DNA from: Thermosulfurimonas dismutans
Lineage (GTDB): Bacteria > Desulfobacterota > Thermodesulfobacteria > Thermodesulfobacteriales > Thermodesulfobacteriaceae
NCBI GenBank assembly: GCA_011322625.1
Contig: DRMH01000012.1
Coordinates: 1-64,000 of the forward strand
DNA: 64,000 nucleotides
Direction of reading: 5' to 3'
Below, piece by piece: positions 52,505 through 61,662 of this stretch; the first letter of the stretch is position 1; every line of letters starts with the position of its first letter. The notes under the pieces were generated by a model. That model had not been told where the DNA came from. It did no database searches and saw only the letters and a program-made list of their open reading frames with translations. The position numbers were made by a program, and so were the translations under genes.

Positions 52505-53104
52505 TTACCTGAGCACCTCTCGATAGGTAAGGGCCCGTTTCAGGGTCAGGGGGTCGGCGTAACGTACCTCCATCCCCAGGGCCAGGCCACAGGCCAGACG
52601 GGTAACCCGCACCGGATAGTCCTTGAGCAACTCCAGGATATAAGCCGAGGTGGCCTCCCCGGCTGCGGTGGGAGAGAGGCCCAGCAGAACCTCCCGGATT
52701 CCGTTCTGTTTTATCCGGCTCAGGAGTTCCGGAAGGCGCAGTTCCTCCGGCCCCAGCCCGTCCCGGGGCGAAAGCAGCCCGTGGAGAACGTGATAACGCC
52801 CGCGGAAGACCCCGGCGGATTCGATCACCGCGAGCGCCGCCGGGTCTTCCACCACACACAGTACCGAAGGGTCTCGCTGCGGGTCCTGACACAGGGAACA
52901 CAGGTCCTCTTCGGTGAAGTTTCCGCATTCCCGACACAACCTGATGCGGGGAAGTTCCCCCAGGGCCCGGGATAGTTCCTCGGCCCGTTCAGGATGTGAG
53001 ACCAGGTAAAGGGCCAGCCGGGTGGCACTTTTTTCTCCCAGCCCGGGCAGAAGGGCGAGAGCCCGAATGGCCCGTTTTAGGGCTTCGGGAAATCCGGCTT
53101 CCAT
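52505..53104 (-). CDS. recR: Recombination protein RecR
   Basis: 199 residues. An N-terminal helix-hairpin-helix (LALLPGLGEKSATRLALYL), a four-Cys zinc finger (LCRECGNFTEEDLCSLC) and a TOPRIM domain (CVVEDPAALAVIES) are in canonical order. It works with RecO (7650) to load RecA. Last gene of the dnaX-ybaB-recR operon, three bases after ybaB. Confidence 0.96.
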   Translation of the reverse strand: MEAGFPEALKRAIRALALLPGLGEKSATRLALYLVSHPERAEELSRALGELPRIRLCRECGNFTEEDLCSLCQDPQRDPSVLCVVEDPAALAVIESAGVFRGRYHVLHGLLSPRDGLGPEELRLPELLSRIKQNGIREVLLGLSPTAAGEATSAYILELLKDYPVRVTRLACGLALGMEVRYADPLTLKRALTYREVLR

Positions 53105-53107
53105 TCC

Positions 53108-53431
53108 CTACATGCCGAAAAGTCCCGGGATTTTGAGCCCGCCCGTGATCTTGGCCATTTCCTCCTGTACCATTTCCTGGGAGCGCCTCAGGGCTTCGTT
53201 TACCGCCGCCACGATCAGATCTTCCAGCATCTCCCGATCTCCGGCTTCAAAAACCTCGGGGTCGATCTTTATCGAGACCACCTCCTGGCGTCCGTTGACC
53301 ACCGCGGTGACCATTCCGCCCCCGGCGCTGGCCGAAACGGTGCGCTCCGCCAGCGTTTCCTGCAGTTCCGCCATCTTTTTCTGAATCTTCTGTACCTGTT
53401 TCATGAGCTGTTGCATCTGCGGTGGAAGCAT
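53108..53431 (-). CDS. YbaB/EbfC nucleoid-associated protein
   Basis: 107 residues. MQQLMKQVQKIQKKMAELQETLAE and VSASAGGGMVTAVVNGRQEV are typical of the YbaB/EbfC DNA-binding family. It sits four bases after dnaX and before recR, the most conserved context for this gene in bacteria. Confidence 0.94.
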   Translation of the reverse strand: MLPPQMQQLMKQVQKIQKKMAELQETLAERTVSASAGGGMVTAVVNGRQEVVSIKIDPEVFEAGDREMLEDLIVAAVNEALRRSQEMVQEEMAKITGGLKIPGLFGM

Positions 53432-53435
53432 AGGT

Positions 53436-54953
53436 TCACTCCTCTGTTCGGGGTTTTACCCAGGCCACCTTACCTCCGAAAATGGCCAGGGCTTCTTTTA
53501 CCTCGGGTCTTTCGAGAAGCCTTTCCTTGAGGTTCTGCCCCGGGCTCTCCTCCACCCGGATTTCCAGGATCTTTCCGGTGCGGGTAAAAAAGTATCCGCT
53601 GAGCTCCTCCTGGAGATCCCGATCCTCAAGCAGGGTCCCCCGGGGGACTTTCAGCACCAGATGTTCCCCCTCTCTTTCCGGGGGGGAGAGGGAGGCCAGC
53701 AGGGCCGCAAAACGGGGTTTTTCCTTGCGGGCCTGAGCCAGGAATTCCTCCCAGGAGGTATCCGTTTCCGGCTTCGAGGGTTCCCTGGTCACGGTCTCCG
53801 CAGCCGGGGGGCCCTCCGGGGTCTTCTGATAAAGCTCCTCCAGTTTGCGCAAGATCTCCCTCAGGGAGGCCAGTTTCCCGATTTCACAGAGCCGGGCCAG
53901 ATGGAGTTCAAAGCTTAGGTGGGGATAGGCACTGCGTTTCAGGGCCTCGGTGCCCCGAAGAAGATGCTGGAAGAGGAGGAGGGCCTCCTCGGGTTCCACC
54001 TCCATGGATAGGGCTCGCAGGGTGGCGATTTCGGCCGGAGAGAGTTCCTCCGCCGGCCCCTTTCGGCTTACCTTGAAGGCCAGGAGATGCCGGAAGAATT
54101 CGGTAAGACTTTCCGAAAGATAGACCAGATCCACCCCCTGACGATAGGCCTCCTCGGAGAGGGCCAGAACCTCGGCCAGGTCCCGATTGATGATGGCCCG
54201 GGCCAGTTTTTCCACCAGTTCCCTTTCGGCCAGACCGAAGGCCTCAAGAAGCTCCTCCCGGGTGCGAACTCCGTAAGCCAGGGCCTGGTCGAGCAGAGAA
54301 AGGGCATCCCGCAGGCTGCCCTCGGCCTCCCGGGCCATGATCAGCAGGGCGTCTTCCTCTATCTGGACCCCTTCCCGCCGGGCTATGTCCTGGAGATGTT
54401 CCACCAGCACCGCCGGGGGAATACGCCGGAAGTCGTAGCGCTGACACCGGGAGAGGATGGTCACCGGTAGCCGGTGGGGTTCGGTGGTGGCCAGGATGAA
54501 ATAGACATGCGGAGGAGGTTCCTCCAGGGACTTGAGCAGGGCGTTGGCCGCCTCACGGGTGAGCATGTGGGCCTCGTCGATGATGTAAATCTTGGCTCTC
54601 CCCCGGGCCGGAGCGAACTTGAGATTCTCGCGCAATTCCCTTACCTCATCGATACCCCGGTTGGAGGCCGCGTCGATTTCGATCACGTCCAGGGACCGGC
54701 CCGCGGTGATTTCCTCACAGGACAGACACCGATTGCACGGCTCCGCCGGATCGTTTCCTTCACAATTCAGGGCCTTGGCCACGATCCGGGCCACGGTGGT
54801 CTTTCCGACCCCTCTTATTCCGCAGAAGAGAAGGGCATGGGCCAGACGCCCCTGGCGCAGGGCGTTCTGGAGGGTGCGCACCACGTGAGGCTGCCCCACC
54901 ACCTCGGCGAAACGCTGGGGCCGATATTTCCGTGCCAGGACCAGATAGGCCAT
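53436..54953 (-). CDS. dnaX: DNA polymerase III gamma/tau subunit
   Basis: Clamp-loader ATPase. The 505 residues have Walker A GIRGVGKT (45-52), a zinc module with Cys64, 73, 76 and 79, and IIDEAH. The C-terminal third (about 365-505) is shorter than E. coli tau. No slippery AAAAAAG site for gamma production was noticed. The 5' flank holds a long stem-loop, see 54990. Confidence 0.96.
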   Translation of the reverse strand: MAYLVLARKYRPQRFAEVVGQPHVVRTLQNALRQGRLAHALLFCGIRGVGKTTVARIVAKALNCEGNDPAEPCNRCLSCEEITAGRSLDVIEIDAASNRGIDEVRELRENLKFAPARGRAKIYIIDEAHMLTREAANALLKSLEEPPPHVYFILATTEPHRLPVTILSRCQRYDFRRIPPAVLVEHLQDIARREGVQIEEDALLIMAREAEGSLRDALSLLDQALAYGVRTREELLEAFGLAERELVEKLARAIINRDLAEVLALSEEAYRQGVDLVYLSESLTEFFRHLLAFKVSRKGPAEELSPAEIATLRALSMEVEPEEALLLFQHLLRGTEALKRSAYPHLSFELHLARLCEIGKLASLREILRKLEELYQKTPEGPPAAETVTREPSKPETDTSWEEFLAQARKEKPRFAALLASLSPPEREGEHLVLKVPRGTLLEDRDLQEELSGYFFTRTGKILEIRVEESPGQNLKERLLERPEVKEALAIFGGKVAWVKPRTEE

Positions 54954-54989
54954 TTCTTAGAGAACTATAGCGCCTTTCGGTCCGGATAA

Positions 54990-55029
54990 AAAGGGGCCGG
55001 AGATTCGGCTCCGGGTTCGGATCCCCTTT
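54990..55029. other. Two-part stem-loop between dnaX and cobQ
   Basis: AAAGGGG (54990-54996) pairs with CCCCTTT (55023-55029). Directly inside, CCGGAG (54997-55002) pairs with CTCCGG (55009-55014). An eight-base one-sided bulge GTTCGGAT (55015-55022) separates the two stems on the 3' side. It could be a leader element of dnaX, or a structure in the divergent intergenic region. It does not fold as a tRNA or SRP RNA. Confidence 0.5.
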
Positions 55030-55072
55030 CACACCCCGAGGGGTAGTGGAAAGCAGACCCCGGAAAAGGGGG

Positions 55073-55078
55073 TAAAAT
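55073..55078 (+). promoter_or_regulatory. Putative -10 box of cobQ, leaderless arrangement
   Basis: TAAAAT ends six bases before GTG 55085 and nine before ATG 55088. There is no Shine-Dalgarno between them and no clear -35. Confidence 0.45.
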
Positions 55079-55084
55079 GATCGG

Positions 55085-56515
55085 GTGATGGGAAAGGCCC
55101 TGGCCTTTGTGGGAACCATGTCCTCGGTGGGAAAGAGCCTGCTTGCGGCCCTGGCCTGCCGGTATTTTTCCCGCCGGGGGCTTCGGGTCTGGCCCTTTAA
55201 GGCCCAGAACATGAGTCTTAACGCCCTGGCCACCGAGGAAGGGGAGATGGCCTGGGCCCAGGCCTATCAGGCCTTGGCTGCCGGGCGCCGGCCCTCGGTG
55301 CGCATGAATCCCCTGCTGCTCAAGCCCCTGGCCGAACGTCGGGCCGAGATTATCTTCCTGGGGCGCCCGGAAGGGGTTCTCCCCGCCGGAGAATTCCGCG
55401 CGTTTCGCCGGCGCTACCGGGAACGCGTTTTCTCGGTGTTCGAGGAGGTGCTTTCCGCCAACGATCTGGTCATCGTGGAAGGGGCCGGAGGGCTGGCGGA
55501 ATTGAATCTCCTGGACGGGGATCTGGCCAACTACGAGCTTCTGCGCACCTTCCGGGTTCCTTACGTCCTGATCGGAGACATCGATCGGGGAGGCATCTTT
55601 CCCCAGATCTGGGGGACCTACGCCCTCCTTCCCGAGCTCCGTGAACAATCGCTGGGTTTTGTGGTGAACAAGTTCCGGGGAGATCCCGGGCTTTTTGAGG
55701 AGGGAATGGAGCTTCTTGCCCGGCGCACCGGCAAACCGGCCCTGGGTCTCCTTCCCTATCTTCCGGATCATTTCCTGGAAGAGGACAGCGCTTCCCTGCC
55801 CCTTTCCGCCGGGTTCAGGAAAGGGGAAGCCCTCCGGATAGCGGTCCTGGCCTATCCCTATCTCTCCAACTTTCTGGATTTCGATCCCCTGCGCCAGGAA
55901 GAGGAGGTGGAGGTGGTGTTTACCCGGGACCCCAGGACTCTCGCCGAGGCCCATCTGGTGATCCTCCCGGGGTCCCGCAATGTGGGCCAGAGCCTGAGAT
56001 GGATAAGGGAACAGGGGCTTGAGGATCTCCTGCGGGAAAAGGCCCGCCGGGGTTTTCTGTTCGGTCTCTGCGGAGGTTTCCAGATCCTGGGAGAGGTTCT
56101 GGAGGACCCCGAAGGCCTGGAATTCGGGGGTCGGCTGGAGGGGCTGGGGATCCTTCCTCATCGGACCCTGTTCCGCCGACCCAAACGGGCCGGAAGGCTG
56201 GAAGACCGCCCGGGGTTTCCCTTCTGGTCCGAACCCCTCTCGGGGTTTGAAATTCGCTACGGAAGGAGTTTTCTCGGCCAGAGAGAGATCGTGAGCCTGG
56301 CCTCGGAACGGGTGTTCGGCACCTACCTTCACGGGATCTTCTTTCAGGATCGCTTCCGGCACTCCTTCCTGGCCTATCTGCGTAAGACCCTCGGTCTGCC
56401 GGCCGCCCCTCCTGTTTCCTATCAGAAAAGGGTGGAGGGGCTTCTGGACCGGGTCCTGGCCCGACCGGAATGGGCGGCCTTTTTCCGGCGCCTGGAAGAT
56501 CTCTGGCTGGGCTAG
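55085..56515 (+). CDS. cobQ: Cobyric acid synthase
   Basis: Amidates side chains b, d, e and g of adenosylcobyrinic acid diamide. 476 residues: an N-terminal ATP-binding dethiobiotin-synthetase-like domain (VGTMSSVGKSLLAALACRYF, PFKAQNMSLNAL) and a C-terminal glutaminase with Cys329 in GLCGGFQILGE and YLHGIFF. GTG 55085 or ATG 55088 may be the start. With cobO it points to at least partial cobalamin synthesis. Other cob genes are outside the window. Confidence 0.95.
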   Translation: MMGKALAFVGTMSSVGKSLLAALACRYFSRRGLRVWPFKAQNMSLNALATEEGEMAWAQAYQALAAGRRPSVRMNPLLLKPLAERRAEIIFLGRPEGVLPAGEFRAFRRRYRERVFSVFEEVLSANDLVIVEGAGGLAELNLLDGDLANYELLRTFRVPYVLIGDIDRGGIFPQIWGTYALLPELREQSLGFVVNKFRGDPGLFEEGMELLARRTGKPALGLLPYLPDHFLEEDSASLPLSAGFRKGEALRIAVLAYPYLSNFLDFDPLRQEEEVEVVFTRDPRTLAEAHLVILPGSRNVGQSLRWIREQGLEDLLREKARRGFLFGLCGGFQILGEVLEDPEGLEFGGRLEGLGILPHRTLFRRPKRAGRLEDRPGFPFWSEPLSGFEIRYGRSFLGQREIVSLASERVFGTYLHGIFFQDRFRHSFLAYLRKTLGLPAAPPVSYQKRVEGLLDRVLARPEWAAFFRRLEDLWLG

Positions 56516-57324
56516 AGACGGTGGAGAAAATACACCCGGGTCTTTCCGGAGGGATTCTGGGGGAGGGAAGGGGGAAGCTCAAGAAGCTCGCGGGTGGAAA
56601 GTGGATAGAGCCATTCCGTAACCTCCAGACCGGGACCGAGGGAGCGGGAACCCATCTTCTGAGGGGCTAGATCGGCCCACTCCTCCAGTAGGGCCGGTTG
56701 ATCTACGATCAGGGTTTCCGGCAGTTCGGAAAGTACCGGCAGGAGTTTCTTCCAGGCCCTCAATCTCTCCGTAAGGGCCGGTAGTTCCCAGTGGGGCTCC
56801 CGGACCTCGGTGACCCAACGGGGAAAGCGCACCTCGATGATGTCCCCCACGATCATGCGGGAGAGAAAACGGCTTTTCTCCTCCAGACGTTTGAGTTCCT
56901 CGTCCAGACTTTCCAGTTTGTGGTCCAGTCTTTCCGCCAGGGCCAGGATTATCCGGGCGGAAAGCACCGGATCGTCTTCCCTCTGGTCTTCTCCCCGGAG
57001 GGCGCGTTTGATTTCCGAAACGCTTTCCTCGAGAGGCCCGGGGCTCCCTTTAAAGAGGGCTACATTTTCCGGATAACGCATAAGGAGCCCCCATTCTTCG
57101 TAGCCCTGGATGAGATCCAGAAAGGTTTTGAGTCGTTCGCCCAGAGGGGGAGGGGTGAGAAAACGGACCCGCCCCTCCTGGTTCAGTTCCCGGGCGAGGC
57201 CCTCCGGGGGATATTCAGCCGGACGTAACAGGACCAGTTGTTCCACCGTCTGGAGAGCGGCTTCGGCCAGATCCCTCCGAAGATAGGTTTGCGGATAGAG
57301 CAGAGCCTCCACGCCTGAAAGCAT
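56512..57324 (-). CDS. Uncharacterised 270-residue helical protein
   Basis: Not recognised. From ATG 57324, after CAGGA, the N-terminal part is helical (ALLYPQTYLRRDLAEAAL). A central region is a predicted coiled coil (AERLDHKLESLDEELKRLEEK), and the C-terminus has strands (LIVDQPALLEEWADL, TRVYFLHRL). No signal peptide, Cys motif or nucleotide-binding loop. The frame remains open far upstream, but that part lies antisense to the antiporter gene and is not expected to be coding. It overlaps cobQ by four bases and is divergent from the antiporter. Confidence 0.7.
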   Translation of the reverse strand: MLSGVEALLYPQTYLRRDLAEAALQTVEQLVLLRPAEYPPEGLARELNQEGRVRFLTPPPLGERLKTFLDLIQGYEEWGLLMRYPENVALFKGSPGPLEESVSEIKRALRGEDQREDDPVLSARIILALAERLDHKLESLDEELKRLEEKSRFLSRMIVGDIIEVRFPRWVTEVREPHWELPALTERLRAWKKLLPVLSELPETLIVDQPALLEEWADLAPQKMGSRSLGPGLEVTEWLYPLSTRELLELPPSLPQNPSGKTRVYFLHRL

Positions 57325-57423
57325 AGCTTTTTCCTGGTTTCGGTCAAGCCCCGGACCGGAGATTCCGAGAGGCGGGAGAAAAAGGGTTACCCGGGGGGTA
57401 CTTTCGGTAATAAACTCTAAAAC

Positions 57424-58683
57424 ATGGGCTCTCACTTTTTGCTGGATCTTCTTTTGGTCCTGAGCGGGGCCTGGGCTTTGGGGTATCTGGCTCAATGGCT
57501 GGGGCTTCCGGTAATGCTGGGGGAGCTTGCCGCGGGTCTCCTCCTGGGGCCCACGGTGCTTGGGCTCATAAAGCCCTCCGAGGCCCTCGATCTTCTGGCC
57601 GAACTGGGGATCTTTTTGGCCATGTTTTACGCCGGGCTGGAGATGGATCCCCGGGAGCTTGTGGAACACTTCCGACCCTCGGTGGCGGTGGCTCTGGGGG
57701 GTTTCTTTCTGCCCTTTGTGCTGGGTGCCGGGGTGATTTATCTCCTGGGCGGGACCGTTTATCAGAGCCTGTTTGTGGGCATGGGCACCTCCATCACCGC
57801 TATCGCCGTACAGGCGGTAATCCTTCAGAGCCTGCGCATTCATCGCACGCAGCTCGGCCACATCATCATAGGAGCCGCCCTGGTGGATGATGTTCTGGCC
57901 CTGATCACCCTCTCCTTCCTGATCGGATTGGTGCGTCGGGGTCAGCCGGATCTCGCGGGTATGACTCTTCTCGCCCTCAAGGTCCTCCTTTTCTTCGGGC
58001 TCACCATTCTTATAGGCGAGTTTCTGGTCCCCAGGGTGGCCGGGAGGATCACCGATGAGGGCGGAAAGGCCCTTACCTTTGCCCTGCTGGTGGCCCTGAT
58101 CATGGCCTATCTGGCCGAGAGGGCCGGGCTCCATCAGGTCATCGGGGCCTTTCTGGCCGGGCAGTTCGTGCGGCGGGAGATCCTGCGTCCGGAGGTCTAT
58201 GAGAATATATCCCGGTATTTCTATGGCTTGAGCTATGGTTTCCTGTTGCCGGTCTTCTTCGTTACCCTGGGTTTTCAGTTGCACTGGAGTATGGAGCCCC
58301 GTTTCTGGCTCCTGGCGGGGCTCATCACCGCGGTGGCGGTGATAGGAAAATTCGCTGGAGCCGGGCTGGGGTTGAGGATCTTCGGCTTCGGATTCTGGGA
58401 ATGTCTGGTGGTGGGGGCCGGAATGAATGGTCGGGGGGCGGTGGAGCTCATCGTGGCCGCGGTGGCCATGAACCTGAGCCAGGATCTCCTCTCCCGCGGG
58501 GTGATCTCGGCTCCCCTGCTCACCCCGAGCCAGTTTTCGGCCCTGGTAATCATGGCCTTCCTTACCACCTTTATGGCCCCTATTGTTCTGAAATGGGCGG
58601 CTTTGAGGGCCTGCCGCGGTTCGGAAAGGGCCGAGTTCTGTCGCTTGCTCCGGGAAGCCCGCCGGGAACCCGCTGCCGGTTAG
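57424..58683 (+). CDS. CPA2-family cation/proton antiporter
   Basis: 419 residues with 11-13 transmembrane helices. LGELAAGLLLGPTVLGLI, FYAGLEMDP, ALVDDVLALI (the conserved acidic pair-type motif) and GAGMNGRGAVELIVAAVAM are typical of KefB/NapA-like Na+ or K+/H+ antiporters. It lacks the C-terminal RCK domain of KefC. With KtrAB and CLC it adds to a set of ion-balancing systems. The start is ATG 57424. Confidence 0.9.
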   Translation: MGSHFLLDLLLVLSGAWALGYLAQWLGLPVMLGELAAGLLLGPTVLGLIKPSEALDLLAELGIFLAMFYAGLEMDPRELVEHFRPSVAVALGGFFLPFVLGAGVIYLLGGTVYQSLFVGMGTSITAIAVQAVILQSLRIHRTQLGHIIIGAALVDDVLALITLSFLIGLVRRGQPDLAGMTLLALKVLLFFGLTILIGEFLVPRVAGRITDEGGKALTFALLVALIMAYLAERAGLHQVIGAFLAGQFVRREILRPEVYENISRYFYGLSYGFLLPVFFVTLGFQLHWSMEPRFWLLAGLITAVAVIGKFAGAGLGLRIFGFGFWECLVVGAGMNGRGAVELIVAAVAMNLSQDLLSRGVISAPLLTPSQFSALVIMAFLTTFMAPIVLKWAALRACRGSERAEFCRLLREARREPAAG

Positions 58684-58686
58684 GGG

Positions 58687-59091
58687 CTATCGGCTGAAGC
58701 GGAACCACAGGTCCCAGAGGATGGCCGCCAGGGAAAAGAGGGAAATAATGGTATAGTTCCAGCGCTCCTTGGACACCGCCAGACTGGCCACCAGATAACG
58801 CAGGGCCTCCAGATCGGCAGGGGAAAGATCGGACCGATTCTCCAGCTTTTCCAGAAGATGGAGCTCACGGATGGTGCGCCGGCGCCGGGCGGTGATGTAA
58901 GAGCGAAAGAGGAAAAAGATCATGTTCCCGCAGACCCCTATGTACCAAAGGAGATCGATGAGCTGGGGGCGATAGGCCTTGGCCACCAGAATGAGCCGCA
59001 GGGAAAGGGAACCCGTTATCCCCAGGGCAAAAGCCAGCCAGGATACCCAGGTCGGAAACCGGTGAGGCACGTGAAACTTTTCCTCGGCCAT
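58687..59091 (-). CDS. Small membrane protein with three to four helices
   Basis: 134 residues. An N-terminal amphipathic start (HVPHRFPTWVSWLAFALGITGSLS divided at the membrane edge) leads into helices at about 15-35, 45-65 and 110-130. A charged cytosolic segment (RRRRTIRELHLLEKLENRSDLSPADLEAL) lies between them. Not recognised. It is convergent with the antiporter, three bases apart. Confidence 0.7.
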   Translation of the reverse strand: MAEEKFHVPHRFPTWVSWLAFALGITGSLSLRLILVAKAYRPQLIDLLWYIGVCGNMIFFLFRSYITARRRRTIRELHLLEKLENRSDLSPADLEALRYLVASLAVSKERWNYTIISLFSLAAILWDLWFRFSR

Positions 59092-59156
59092 GTTCTATGA
59101 ATGTAACGGGAAAGGGGCCGAAGGCCAAACCCTGTGGGAGGGGGAAGGTCCTGTGT

Positions 59157-59162
59157 TAAAAT
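59157..59162 (+). promoter_or_regulatory. Putative -10 box of the AddA-like gene
   Basis: TAAAAT seven bases before GTG 59170. No Shine-Dalgarno lies between them, which fits a leaderless start at the GTG. No good -35 is seen. Confidence 0.45.
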
Positions 59163-59169
59163 AGACCTC

Positions 59170-61662
59170 GTGCCGCAGGCCCTGGAACTTCCCTTCTATC
59201 CCGAGCCGCGGGGGATTGTTCAGGTTTCGGCCTCCGCCGGAGCCGGGAAGACCTATCGCCTGGCCCTTCATTACCTGCGCCTTCTAAAAAGTCTTTCTCC
59301 CCCCTCGGAAGCGGGACTTTCCGCGGTGGTGGCCCTGACCTTTACCAACCAGGCCGCGGCCGAGATGCGCGAACGCATCCTCACCTTTCTTAAGCACATG
59401 GCTCTTGCGACCTCCCTGGGGCGCAGACTCTCGATGGAGACCGGGCTTTCGCCGGCTGAGGCCGAGGCCTGGCTGGAGACCATCTTTTCCGCCTATCCCG
59501 CCTTCCAGGTTCGCACCATAGACAGCCTCATCTTTACCCTCATTCGGGGACTGGCCTGGGAGCTGGGCTTAAGACCCGATCTTTCCGCGGAGATCCGGGA
59601 AGAATTCTTCCTTAATCGGGCCTTCGATCGTCTCCTCCTGCGTCTGCGCTCGGACCCCCGGGTGAGGTCCCTTTTCGAGGAGGCCCTCCAGACCTTCCTG
59701 GAGATCGAGGAACGGGGGGGATTCAACCCCGAAAGACACTTCCGCCGGCGTATGGAGGAGCTTCACCGGCTTCTGCGCCGCCGGGGAGGCGGAGGAAACT
59801 GGTCTCCCCCGCCGGCCTTTGAGGATCTGGTCGCCCTGGAGGAGGATCTGCGGGAACGGGGACGCAGACTCTCGGAAAGACTTTTCGGGCAACTGAGGCT
59901 TCAGCCCCGATACCCCGGCTGGCCCGAGGCCCTGGCGGATCCTCCACGTTATTTCGACCGCGCGGTTTTCAGGAAGGATTCCGTCCGGCAACTGGTGAAG
60001 GGCCGTATCCGGGCGGATCTGGAGCCCCTGGAGGAGGAGTTTCGGACCCTCAGGGCCCGTCTGGAGGTCTATCTCAAGGCCAAAGCCCGGGCCGAGGTGG
60101 CCCCTTACGAAAGGCTTTTCCGGGAGATCCTGCGCGAACTCCTCCATATCCGGGAGGAGGAAGGGGTGCTTCAGGCCGGAAGCTGGACCGATCTCCTGGC
60201 CGAGCACGCCCGGGGACTCCTTCCCCTCATCTACCTGAAACTGGGTTCGCGTCTGCGACATTTTCTGCTGGATGAATTCCAGGACACGGATCGCAAACAA
60301 TGGGAGGCCCTGCGTCCCCTGGTGGAGGAGATCCTGGGAAGCGGGGGTTCGCTCTTTTATGTGGGGGATGTGAAACAGGCCATCTATATGTGGCGCGGAG
60401 GGGATCCGGAACTTTTCTACGAGGTGCCCCGGAGTCTTCCGGCGGAACTCTCCGCAGAGATCCTCCCGGTGAACCGTCGTTCCGCAAGACGCATAGTCCT
60501 TTTCAATAACCTGCTTTTCTCGCGCCTACGCGAAAATCTGCCCCGGGTGGTCCGAAGGTTCCTTTACGGAGAACGCGAGCGAAGGGAATCCAGGGATTGC
60601 CCGATCTCTCAGGCGCTCACCCGGCGTCTTTCCGGGGTGTATCAGGCCGTGGAACAGGAGGTGCTTCCCGAAGCCCCGGAAGGGCGGGTGGAGTTTATCC
60701 GGGTCCCTTCGGACGAGGATCGGGAGGTCTTTCGTCAGGGGGTTTTCCGGGTCCTTGCGGAGATCATGCCCCGGCTCTATCAGGCGTATGTGGAGAAGGG
60801 GCGGAGCGTGGCCCTTCTGGTGCGGGAGAACCAGGAGGCCGAGGAACTGGCTACCTTTCTCTTCGGCCTGGGGATTCCTGCGGTCACCGAACGGGCCCTG
60901 CGGCTCGAAAATTCGCCCCTGGTAAAGGGTCTCCTTTCCCTGCTCAAATACCTGGACTATCCCGCGGACGAGACCGCTCTGGCCGGTTTTCTGGCCAGTC
61001 CGTTTACCTCTCAGGGGGCGGAGATCCTAAGGGATTACTTTCGGGAGGGGAAAAGCCTGGAGGAGTTTCTGGCCCTGCGGGCCCCGGGGATCCTGAACCG
61101 GCTTCGGCGTCTCTCGGAACTTCACGAAAGAGGAATATCCATCTACGAACTGGTCCAGGAGATCCTCCGGGAATTCGGTCTTCGCGAACGTTTTCCCGAA
61201 GAGGAGCTTTATCTGATGCGTTTTCTTTCCACGGTCCTCTCTTATGAGGAGGAGGTTCTGGGGCTTTCGGATTTCCTGGCCCGCTGGGAGGAATCCGGCG
61301 GGGAGGAAAAGATCGGGCTTCCGCGCGAGCTTCAGGCCGTAAGGGTGTTTACCATTCATGCCTCTAAAGGGCTTGAATTCGACGCCGTGGTGATCCCTTT
61401 TCTCACTTGGGGGCCGAAAGGACGGGGAGAGGTGGTCCTTACCGACTGGGGGCTCATCCGGGCCCGAAGGGACTCGGCCGAGGAGGTGGCTCGCGCCCGG
61501 CTCGAGGAGAAGGCCCGGGAGGTCTTCGAGAGCCTGAACCTCCTTTATGTGGCTCTGACCCGTCCCCGCGAGGCCCTATATATTTTGCTTCCGGAAAAGA
61601 CCCGCTACTACACCGTGGCCTCGGTCCTCCACGACCTCGGGGCCGAGAATCTTCTAGCCTGA
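59170..61662 (+). CDS. UvrD-type helicase, AddA-like, without nuclease domain
   Basis: 830 residues. All SF1 helicase motifs are present: SASAGAGKT (Walker A, about 20-28), ALTFTNQAAAEMRERI (Ia), LLDEFQDTD (DEFQDT at 368-373), YVGDVKQAIYMWRGGDP (III), FTIHASKGLEFDAVVIP (V) and NLLYVALTRPREALYIL (VI). It ends soon after motif VI, where AddA or RecB would continue into a nuclease. That nuclease is a separate gene 120 bases downstream. GTG 59170 is preferred to GTG 59134 because the conserved part begins after it. Confidence 0.88.
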   Translation: MPQALELPFYPEPRGIVQVSASAGAGKTYRLALHYLRLLKSLSPPSEAGLSAVVALTFTNQAAAEMRERILTFLKHMALATSLGRRLSMETGLSPAEAEAWLETIFSAYPAFQVRTIDSLIFTLIRGLAWELGLRPDLSAEIREEFFLNRAFDRLLLRLRSDPRVRSLFEEALQTFLEIEERGGFNPERHFRRRMEELHRLLRRRGGGGNWSPPPAFEDLVALEEDLRERGRRLSERLFGQLRLQPRYPGWPEALADPPRYFDRAVFRKDSVRQLVKGRIRADLEPLEEEFRTLRARLEVYLKAKARAEVAPYERLFREILRELLHIREEEGVLQAGSWTDLLAEHARGLLPLIYLKLGSRLRHFLLDEFQDTDRKQWEALRPLVEEILGSGGSLFYVGDVKQAIYMWRGGDPELFYEVPRSLPAELSAEILPVNRRSARRIVLFNNLLFSRLRENLPRVVRRFLYGERERRESRDCPISQALTRRLSGVYQAVEQEVLPEAPEGRVEFIRVPSDEDREVFRQGVFRVLAEIMPRLYQAYVEKGRSVALLVRENQEAEELATFLFGLGIPAVTERALRLENSPLVKGLLSLLKYLDYPADETALAGFLASPFTSQGAEILRDYFREGKSLEEFLALRAPGILNRLRRLSELHERGISIYELVQEILREFGLRERFPEEELYLMRFLSTVLSYEEEVLGLSDFLARWEESGGEEKIGLPRELQAVRVFTIHASKGLEFDAVVIPFLTWGPKGRGEVVLTDWGLIRARRDSAEEVARARLEEKAREVFESLNLLYVALTRPREALYILLPEKTRYYTVASVLHDLGAENLLA

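Noticed and set aside
55012-55026. A T-arm-like GGGTTCGGATCCCC
   Set aside because: Loop position 58 is G instead of the conserved A, the stem is too short, and no other tRNA arms are nearby.
54954-55084. SRP (4.5S) RNA gene near dnaX
   Set aside because: The conserved GGAAGGA/AGCAG tip of SRP RNA is absent, and the hairpin found does not match.
57325-58284. A long extension of the unrecognised minus-strand protein to 590 residues
   Set aside because: The additional part is antisense to the CPA2 antiporter and has shadow-type composition. ATG 57324 with an AGGA site is a better start.
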